This document shows, one piece after another, positions 31,030-37,085 of a stretch of 37,085 nt of DNA. Source of the DNA: Planctomycetaceae bacterium (GTDB lineage Bacteria > Planctomycetota > Phycisphaerae > Sedimentisphaerales > Anaerohalosphaeraceae). The stretch's first letter is position 1; the number at the start of each line of letters is the position of its first letter. Under the pieces are notes generated by a model. It searched no databases. It had not been told where the DNA came from and saw only the letters and a list, made by a program, of their open reading frames with translations. A program made the translations under genes and the position numbers. The stretch spans positions 1-37,085 of the forward strand of contig JAJFTK010000009.1 in the NCBI GenBank assembly GCA_021372945.1, in the 5' to 3' direction.

Positions 31030-33549
31030 CTAATCGGGCCGGGGCGCCAGCCACTGAATGGCGGCCGTCCGATATTCTTCTAAAGTCGGATTTCTCAAGT
31101 ACTTAGAGCGAAAGTCGTAAACGAATCGCCTGCCGTTCTGAAGGAAGTCGTAGTGCGTTATGTAAGCAGGCAGTTTCTTATTGTTATCATTGATGAGCCA
31201 GAATCCCCTTAAGCCGCCGGTTCCTGCCACGCCAGTATTACAATATAGCTGCCAATAAAGAACGAACGGACACCCCCATTCAAGTGCGCTGCCCGCCCAA
31301 AGTCTCATAATACGGTCCTGCTCGAACGGCGTTTTGGCATAAGCCTGCGGAAAGCCGTACTCCCCGATGAAGACGCGTTTGCCCGGAATATCCTTGGGCG
31401 GCAGTTTGGACTCGATGTAGTCCAGCGACTTCTTGAGCGTCATGACAAACTCATCGCTCCAGGTTTCCTGGTAAAACGAATCGTAGCTCGAATACGAAAC
31501 GTAATCGATTCTGGTTTTCGGCAGGACGTTATTGGTCAGTGTCTTGCCGCCCGTAATGGATTTAAGTGCGGCGACCATTTCCGTGTAATGATAGACTTCA
31601 ACATCCGCGTGCGGCACCCGCGTTTTTGCGTCATCAATCGCCTGCTGACGGACGTTGAGCCAGTCGATCATGCCGCGAATCGCCGTATCACTGGGATCTT
31701 TTCCCAGATCGGTCCCCTTCAGCAGCATCCAATCGCCTTCCCAGTGCCCAAGATAAAACGTCTTGCGAGAACCATTGAACTGCGCCAAAAGATAGGATGT
31801 AAAATCGAAGAACTCTTTGTACTGGGCCTGCTTTTCCTCTTCCGAAAGGCCATCCACCCAGCAGGTGTCCTTCCCGCAGAAGGCATAGGCCCAGAACTGG
31901 TAATAGTCAAAAGGCATCTCAAGCACGGCCTTATAGGACGGTTCGTTGGCGGCCATGTCACGCAATGATTTGATGCCGGAATCCTTGGGCAGACGATAGA
32001 TATCGAAGGCCCGTGCCGTGATCTCACATTTTAACACATTGGATCCCATTTCGCTGATGCGGCGAGCCGACTCCAACAACAGCGACTCATTTGTGAACTG
32101 GTACTTGGCGTGAAAGGCCTGCGTGCCGAGAACATAATTGAAGGGCCCGTACTGTGCGTCGGCAGCTTTGAACCGTTCGTTTTCAACTCGCGCCTGCTCC
32201 GGCAGCTCCTTTTGCTCCAGCCGTTTCAACACGCTGACCAGCGCCGCCGAGAACTGAGCATTTTCATAAAACCTCGTGTTTTTTGGACCAAAAGAAACCC
32301 AGCAGGAATCCTTGAACGGCCCGTCATACTGGATCAGCAAGCCGGCGGCACAGCCAAGTATTTTGCCGTCCGCGTTTACCGCATTGAGCAGCCCAACGAA
32401 TTTGCTGCGGCCGGCGACGCTGAAGCCCTGCACGTGATCGATGGGGCCGCCGTCTTGCCATGGTCCTTTCAGTTCGTCAAAGCCGCACTCAGCCGCACTC
32501 ACAAGACGGCTGACATTATCCAGGCGTATCGGAGTATAGTCCCCGAAAAGGTCGATGTTCGTTTCGGGTGTTTGCGGCAAATTCACCGGTATGGGACCTT
32601 CAAACGCGCTGATTTCGTCAAAGCAGATCGTATGATCGCCCGGCGCGGGGTGCGCATACGCCGACAGCCCGATTATCAGCTCTGTAATGCTCGCCAGATC
32701 GAGCGAATCGCCATTGTACCCCCGACTGCTCACAGGAGATTCATGGAAACGCAAGTCATTCTTGTGCAGTACCTGGTACTTCCAATCTGGGGTCAGCGGG
32801 ATAAGCCCAACCCATTGTGTGCCATCCTCTTGGCAAACCGTCAACGATGCCATTGTGGTTCCGGCATCACCCTTGACCCAGAGGCCAATGAAATTGCAGG
32901 TGTTGTCAATGCGGCGGCTCAGCGTTGCTTCGTACAGATCCCAGCTTCCATTGGCTAGTCCTCGGATATCCATCTGCACGGCCTTACCGAATCGTCCCTC
33001 GACGCGGCTCAAGCGCGTACCCGTGTCCTTTCGTCCGGGTCTGTGCCGCCAATTCCTCAGCCCTTTTTCAAAATCAAAAAGGATTATTTGATCGGCGGCA
33101 CCGGCCTTGCCGGATTCGTGCACTGCATCCCGCTGCGGCATCCACGTGCCATTGTACAACGTCATTCCGGCTTTAACCCATTGCCCATCATAGAGCGCAT
33201 GGCAGTCTGAAAACGGATGACCGCCCAGCAGGACAAGGTGCCCGCCGTTTTGAGCAAAACGCATTACGGTTTGGCTGGCGCTAATAGGAAACTGCGGACT
33301 GTTGGTAAGCACAAGGAACGAGAATGTCTCTCTGTTGAATACATGATCATCGGCCAGTTGACTCGCGCTGAGCGGCTCAACGCTAAAACCGCTTTTTCGC
33401 AACGCATCGGCGATCGTGTCAACAACCGTTAAATCGAGTTCGGCGACTTTATCGCTCAGGATGGCGACGCGCCCACCCGCCTGAGCTGGAGAGGAGCAAC
33501 TAAAGAGAGCCATCCCGCACCCGATAATCCATGAGGCCAATTTAACCAT
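31030..33549 (-). CDS. Lipoprotein with GATase-like, jelly-roll and TIM-barrel glycosidase-like domains
   Basis: 839 aa from ATG 33549; a longer frame to 33633 would overlap GH130. The signal peptide has a possible lipobox (ALFSC, Cys18). Residues about 25-130 resemble a GATase/DUF4350-like fold (VAILSDKVAELDLTVVDTIA, ending LVLLGGHPFSD). About 165-330 is a carbohydrate-binding-like jelly roll (ILFDFEKGLRNWRHRPG to CFDEISAFEGP). About 470-820 is a TIM barrel with FYLGHWEGDWMLLKGT and VFIGEYGFP; Glu in each is a plausible acid/base and nucleophile, as in clan A glycosidases. I do not recognise a named GH family. It is 35 nt after GH130 and probably in the same transcript. Confidence 0.6.
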   Translation of the reverse strand: MVKLASWIIGCGMALFSCSSPAQAGGRVAILSDKVAELDLTVVDTIADALRKSGFSVEPLSASQLADDHVFNRETFSFLVLTNSPQFPISASQTVMRFAQNGGHLVLLGGHPFSDCHALYDGQWVKAGMTLYNGTWMPQRDAVHESGKAGAADQIILFDFEKGLRNWRHRPGRKDTGTRLSRVEGRFGKAVQMDIRGLANGSWDLYEATLSRRIDNTCNFIGLWVKGDAGTTMASLTVCQEDGTQWVGLIPLTPDWKYQVLHKNDLRFHESPVSSRGYNGDSLDLASITELIIGLSAYAHPAPGDHTICFDEISAFEGPIPVNLPQTPETNIDLFGDYTPIRLDNVSRLVSAAECGFDELKGPWQDGGPIDHVQGFSVAGRSKFVGLLNAVNADGKILGCAAGLLIQYDGPFKDSCWVSFGPKNTRFYENAQFSAALVSVLKRLEQKELPEQARVENERFKAADAQYGPFNYVLGTQAFHAKYQFTNESLLLESARRISEMGSNVLKCEITARAFDIYRLPKDSGIKSLRDMAANEPSYKAVLEMPFDYYQFWAYAFCGKDTCWVDGLSEEEKQAQYKEFFDFTSYLLAQFNGSRKTFYLGHWEGDWMLLKGTDLGKDPSDTAIRGMIDWLNVRQQAIDDAKTRVPHADVEVYHYTEMVAALKSITGGKTLTNNVLPKTRIDYVSYSSYDSFYQETWSDEFVMTLKKSLDYIESKLPPKDIPGKRVFIGEYGFPQAYAKTPFEQDRIMRLWAGSALEWGCPFVLYWQLYCNTGVAGTGGLRGFWLINDNNKKLPAYITHYDFLQNGRRFVYDFRSKYLRNPTLEEYRTAAIQWLAPRPD

Positions 33550-33584
33550 AATGAATATTCCGAAAACCGCCGTATTTGCGCCGC

Positions 33585-34592
33585 TTAAGCTGGGCAGGAC
33601 AGCAGGTGCTCGACCAGCGCGGTGAATGGGCAAGTCGCCACGCCAATGTATTTGTCAGCGCCCCCATAGTACACGTACAGGGTATCCCGAACAACCACAT
33701 TTCCGCATGGAAAGATGCACCCTTGATAATAGCCGTCCAACTCGTAATCCTCTTCCGGCTGGATCAGCCAATCCGGCGCGCGATGCAGCACCTTGCCCGG
33801 ATCCTGAAGATCCAAAAGCACCGCCCCAAGCCGATAATGCTTGTCAGGACCGACCGCGTGATATAAAACAAACCACCCATGTTTCGTTCTGATGGGAGGC
33901 GCGCTGCCGCCGATCTTGCACTCCCAATCGAATCGGGCCGTCATCAGCAGTTCGCTGTTCTTAAATCCCATCAGGTCATCGGCTTTTGAGATCCAGATCG
34001 CAGGATGTTCGGTCCCATAGGCCGAGCCGATCCAGTCGGCAGGCCGGTGCAGCATCACGTATTTGCCGTTGATCTTCTCAGGAAACAAAATTACGTCACG
34101 GTCATCATGCATCACATCCGTCATGGCGCCTGCCCGAATGAAGGTGCGAAAATCGCGCGTGATCGTTAATCCGGTCGTGGTTCGATTCCCTCGCAAATAC
34201 AACGGGAATTCCTGCGGGCAGCCATTGTGTCGAAAGCCGGCAGCAAGCCAGTATTGTCCGGGCGCAAACGGTCTGGACGCGTACGTGATATAATAATGCT
34301 CGCCCATTCTCACAATGCGAGGGTCTTCCACACATCCGGCGTCAAAGCCGTCCTGGCTCGGAGCAAAAACAGGATGATCCGAAACACGCGTAAAGCTGAA
34401 CCCGTCGAGACTGACCGCCAATCCAAACCGGATCACGTGTTCGCTGTCGTGGCCGGCAGCACGATACAGCATGATAAACTGTCGCTTGGCATCATCATAA
34501 ATGACACCCGGATTTGTAGTCACGGCGCTTTCCCACGCATTGGCGGGATTGGGCCTGATTATCGGGTTACCCTTGAACCTTTCTAACTTCAT
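33585..34592 (-). CDS. GH130 beta-mannoside phosphorylase/hydrolase
   Basis: 335 aa, ribosome site GAGGA 6 nt before the ATG. A five-bladed propeller family: LERFKGNPIIRPNPANAWES at the N-terminus, DGFDAGCVEDPRIV (81-94) in the conserved active-site blade, then WIGSAYGTEHPAIWISKADD and YHAVGPDKHYRLGAVLLDL. The C-terminal segment YYGGADKYIGVATC is also typical of the family. GH130 enzymes phosphorolyse beta-mannosyl linkages to give mannose 1-phosphate, or hydrolyse terminal mannose. There is no signal peptide, so it acts in the cytoplasm. With the beta-mannosidase and the importer, it supports degradation of beta-manno-oligosaccharides. The next gene starts 35 nt after its stop. Confidence 0.9.
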   Translation of the reverse strand: MKLERFKGNPIIRPNPANAWESAVTTNPGVIYDDAKRQFIMLYRAAGHDSEHVIRFGLAVSLDGFSFTRVSDHPVFAPSQDGFDAGCVEDPRIVRMGEHYYITYASRPFAPGQYWLAAGFRHNGCPQEFPLYLRGNRTTTGLTITRDFRTFIRAGAMTDVMHDDRDVILFPEKINGKYVMLHRPADWIGSAYGTEHPAIWISKADDLMGFKNSELLMTARFDWECKIGGSAPPIRTKHGWFVLYHAVGPDKHYRLGAVLLDLQDPGKVLHRAPDWLIQPEEDYELDGYYQGCIFPCGNVVVRDTLYVYYGGADKYIGVATCPFTALVEHLLSCPA

Positions 34593-34669
34593 GCATGATC
34601 CTCATAGGCAGAATATCCGCCTGCGATTGTCTATCGACGATTAACTCTTGGACAATAGGGGTCCTGAAA

Positions 34670-35521
34670 TTATTGATCGAACGGGACCTTGTAGTAGCAG
34701 TCCCATGCTCCCAAGGTGTAAGCCCCCAGCCGCAGTTTGCGGGCGCTCTTATCCGTGTCCTCAATATAAGTCCATTTGATCCACGTGACGCGGCCGTCCT
34801 CGAACATATAATTCTGCCCGTCAGGCTGCTGACCTCCGCGCGTCACATGGTTTGAATAAGGACCGGCGGCGCCTACCCACTTGGTTACCTCGGGAGAAGT
34901 CGCCCCCATCCACGCTTGCGTAATATCGGTCATCAGCGGAGCATGCGCGAATTTGCCTCCAAACGTTTCCTTGCTGACCCAGCCGATCCCGGCGGGAGTG
35001 TACTTCATGGACATACTGTCCCAATTGTAATCCGGGCCCGGAGGCTGCCGGTACGGAAGGTAGAAGTACCCGCACAATCCCTGGTTAATGGCCATGTCCA
35101 AGTTAGCTGCCGCGACGGTCCTGTGCGCCACCTGAGTCGGGCAGAAGAGCACATTGTTCTTCTTAGTGCCCATCTCGCTGCCGACCTTCATCACATAATC
35201 GCGCCAGAATTCCTGCACCTTCCGGCTGTTCCAGGCAACGTCATAACCGGGAGTCCAGACCTGAGGGTCGGAGACATTGGCTGCATCATAGGGCAAATAG
35301 CCCGGCAAGGGGTCCCAGCCGTTGTAGGGGAAATAATTCTTATTATCGAGGGCATACGCCGATAGCCCCACCGCCCACTGATGCATGTTGCTGGCGCATA
35401 ACATTCGTCGCGTGATGTGCTTGGCCTTGCCCAAGGCCGGGGCGATAATCGACAAGAGCAGCGCAATGATGGCAATCACCACCAGAAGCTCGATCAATGT
35501 AAACCCCTTTTTTTTGCTCAC
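34670..35521 (-). CDS. Type II secretion pseudopilin-like protein (H-X9-DG group)
   Basis: 283 aa from GTG 35521, with GGAGG 7-8 nt upstream; a TTG at 35563 would prepend 14 atypical residues. Prepilin signal KKKG/FTLIELLVVIAIIALL, cleaved after Gly6 with N-methylated Phe, gives a hydrophobic helix. The C-terminal GQNYMFEDGRVTWIKW resembles the H-X9-DG motif of large Planctomycetota and Lentisphaerota pseudopilin families. The central part is Tyr/Trp-rich with a few Cys. These proteins form surface or pseudopilus-like structures of unclear function and are commonly found beside carbohydrate genes. An eight-A run in codons 3-5 is prone to slippage. GH130 begins 77 nt after its stop. Confidence 0.88.
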   Translation of the reverse strand: MSKKKGFTLIELLVVIAIIALLLSIIAPALGKAKHITRRMLCASNMHQWAVGLSAYALDNKNYFPYNGWDPLPGYLPYDAANVSDPQVWTPGYDVAWNSRKVQEFWRDYVMKVGSEMGTKKNNVLFCPTQVAHRTVAAANLDMAINQGLCGYFYLPYRQPPGPDYNWDSMSMKYTPAGIGWVSKETFGGKFAHAPLMTDITQAWMGATSPEVTKWVGAAGPYSNHVTRGGQQPDGQNYMFEDGRVTWIKWTYIEDTDKSARKLRLGAYTLGAWDCYYKVPFDQ

Positions 35522-35656
35522 AGCATTGCCTCCGTCGGCTGGCGATAAACCGCTGGTACCCAATTAAACCAGTTTCATTGTAGAATATTCGTGAGTTAAT
35601 GCCATGGACAACATTGCCCATTTTATACATAATATTGCCGGAGACAGCCAAAAAAC

Positions 35657-35668
35657 CAATGGACTGAA
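35657..35668 (-). promoter_or_regulatory. Shared motif upstream of the pseudopilin gene
   Basis: TTCAGTCCATTG on the minus strand, identical over 12 nt to the copy at 30994-31005. It is followed by TTGGTT, 17 nt and AATATT. Another candidate nearer the gene is TTGTCC (35611-35606), 18 nt, TATTCT (35587-35582). The remaining 35522-35737 region has a GAGACGTCTC palindrome (35698-35707) and no gene. Confidence 0.35.
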
Positions 35669-35737
35669 CAAGATACACCATGCCTTGTATAATCAGTGAG
35701 ACGTCTCTTCTGCCGCATTTTCAGTCGATTATCAGGT

Positions 35738-36901
35738 TCAGTCATAAAAGCCATATTCGTAGGCTGCGTCATACATGGCCACGATGTTTGCCGCCGGCAC
35801 ACCCGCCTGAATATTATGGATGTTGTTGAAGACATATCCTCCACCCGGCTTGAAAACAGCCATATTTTCCCGAACATGGGCCTTGATCTCGTCCGGCCGG
35901 CCAAAGGGTAGAACGTGTTGAGAATCGATGCCGCCCCCCCAGAAAACCACCTTCTTGCCGAATTCGCTCTTTAGGGCCTGGGGGTCCATGTCGTCGGCGC
36001 TGGTCTGGATAGGATTGAGGATATCCACACCGTTATCGATTAAATCGGGAATGTACGTTTTGCAGCCTCCGCACGTGTGATACCAGATCTTGGCCTTTGT
36101 CAGTGACTTGATGTGCTGCACCAGTCTTTTCTGTCGCGGTTTGACGACTGCCCTGTAAAACTCCGGACGGAACAATGGACCGTGCTGACCGGCTAGATCA
36201 TCGCCAATCATAACGACATCGACAAGGTCGCCGATTTCCTTCATAAATCCCGTATAATAGTCCATCCAATACGCCAGCGTCCGATCCAGCAGCGCCTCAC
36301 AGAACGCCTGATCCTGGAGCGTATCCATAAACCAGTTTTCCAGCCCGCGCATATACCAGCAGTACTCATACACAACCCCGCCGATACCCGTGCAAAGGGC
36401 GTATGGCGTATTCCTGCGCATCTGGGAGACGTCCTGCCGCAACCCTTCAAAACGCGAGGGATGACCGCCATTGGGGAACGGATAATCTTCAATATCTTTC
36501 AGGCTCGCCCTTTCAAGCGGGTGATGAGAGATATCCATGTACATCTGTTGGTCATCCGGCATTGACCATACAACGCCGAACTCATCAGTCAAGTCATGCC
36601 ACAGCCGTCCGCTGCGCCAGTTCTGCTTGATGGACCAGTCGAAACCTTCGACACCTTTGGAGCAAACATAGCGTGTGTCCACATGGAAGCGCTCAAGAAC
36701 GCGTTCACTCGGCCTGGCCAATTGCTGGACCGCATCGAGGATCTGAATGTCCTCCTGAAACCCCAGATGGGCAAGCAGATCCTGGTAAGCCTTCTTGTGA
36801 ATGCCTGTCTGAAAACCGCCAAGATCAAGCGGAACACGATCCGGCGGCTGATGGTTGAGGGCTGTAATCAAGCGTTGGCGAGACGTCATCTTTTCGTTCA
36901 T
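35738..36901 (-). CDS. UroD-like protein, fourth copy
   Basis: 387 aa from ATG 36901 (AAGGA 8 nt upstream); a GTG at 36934 gives a longer, less likely product. N-terminal MTSRQRLITALNHQPPDRVP is the UroD-superfamily start. The zinc-site segment reads IWYHTCGGCKTYIP with His-x-Cys kept, while the distal site (NNIHNIQAGVPAANIVAM) has no Cys. It is distant from the trio and transcribed toward the pseudopilin/GH130 genes, 216 nt upstream of them. Cobalamin-type methyltransferase chemistry is possible but unsupported. Substrate unknown. The 184 nt beyond its start to the window edge hold only a TATACT -10-like box (36948-36943). Confidence 0.8.
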   Translation of the reverse strand: MNEKMTSRQRLITALNHQPPDRVPLDLGGFQTGIHKKAYQDLLAHLGFQEDIQILDAVQQLARPSERVLERFHVDTRYVCSKGVEGFDWSIKQNWRSGRLWHDLTDEFGVVWSMPDDQQMYMDISHHPLERASLKDIEDYPFPNGGHPSRFEGLRQDVSQMRRNTPYALCTGIGGVVYEYCWYMRGLENWFMDTLQDQAFCEALLDRTLAYWMDYYTGFMKEIGDLVDVVMIGDDLAGQHGPLFRPEFYRAVVKPRQKRLVQHIKSLTKAKIWYHTCGGCKTYIPDLIDNGVDILNPIQTSADDMDPQALKSEFGKKVVFWGGGIDSQHVLPFGRPDEIKAHVRENMAVFKPGGGYVFNNIHNIQAGVPAANIVAMYDAAYEYGFYD

Positions 36902-37085
36902 GGTCACTTTCCTTGCTCTAAATTGATTTTTCACAAAATGGTAGTATAGTCGTCCCTGAAAAAGTCATTTTGCGAATTCAAATCGCCGGGCCAACGCGGT
37001 GACGCCAGAAGTGTTTGACATTTTGCTCAGCCAATTTTCCAAAAAGTCGACCCATTCCATCAGCGCATACAAAAATGCGGCTATT

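Overview
The window looks like chromosomal DNA of a Planctomycetota bacterium, probably Phycisphaerae or Sedimentisphaerales-like. This is inference from gene content only: a DUF1549/DUF1553 protein, an H-X9-DG type pseudopilin, dockerin-like and PEP-CTERM surface proteins, a rhomboid/Ycf46/DUF1257/DUF2997 gene cluster, and many UroD-like paralogues beside glycoside hydrolases. I see no rRNA, tRNA, CRISPR array, transposase, integrase or phage gene.

Left part (1-10.5 kb). A C-terminally short DUF1549/DUF1553 protein (minus) is divergent from a chorismatase-like (FkbO/Hyg5/XanB2, Rid-fold) gene (plus). A ten-gene minus-strand operon then runs from about 10471 to 2708 and ends in a hairpin at 2634-2654. 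In transcription order it encodes: a rhomboid-fold protein lacking all catalytic residues; a PflX-like radical SAM protein; an unannotated 54-aa protein; a Ycf46-like AAA+ ATPase; a DUF1257 (Ycf35-like) protein with an N-terminal hydrophobic segment; a DUF2997 protein; a zinc-ribbon membrane protein with a degenerate signal-peptidase-I fold; a TPR protein; a PilT-type ATPase; and a second rhomboid that keeps Ser and His and carries a C-terminal zinc ribbon. Genes overlap by up to 8 nt or are at most 13 nt apart, so they are almost certainly co-expressed. The set looks like a membrane-associated ATPase and proteolysis machine of unknown function, and is the best candidate for an undescribed system here.

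Middle part (10.9-16 kb, plus strand). A beta-propeller lipoprotein and a GH106-like alpha-L-rhamnosidase form a pair, followed by a MalK/MsmK/UgpC-type sugar ABC ATPase with its own sigma70-like promoter.

Right part (16-37 kb, minus strand). This is a carbohydrate-utilisation locus. An AraC regulator lies upstream of an operon encoding a solute-binding-protein/permease fusion, a MalG-like permease with a large extra domain, three UroD-like proteins and a GH2 beta-mannosidase that appears to start at ATT. A large secreted GH5-type enzyme with DUF5060-like and dockerin-like parts follows. Next come a PEP-CTERM protein and a dockerin protein sharing the N-terminal module of the GH5 enzyme, a lipoprotein with a TIM-barrel glycosidase-like domain, a GH130 mannoside phosphorylase, a pseudopilin-like surface protein and a fourth UroD-like protein. 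Beta-mannosidase, GH5 and GH130 together suggest uptake and breakdown of a beta-mannan-type polysaccharide, with GH106 trimming rhamnose. The separate ATPase would complete the importer. A short motif (core AGTCCATT on the minus strand) recurs upstream of four of the secreted-protein genes.
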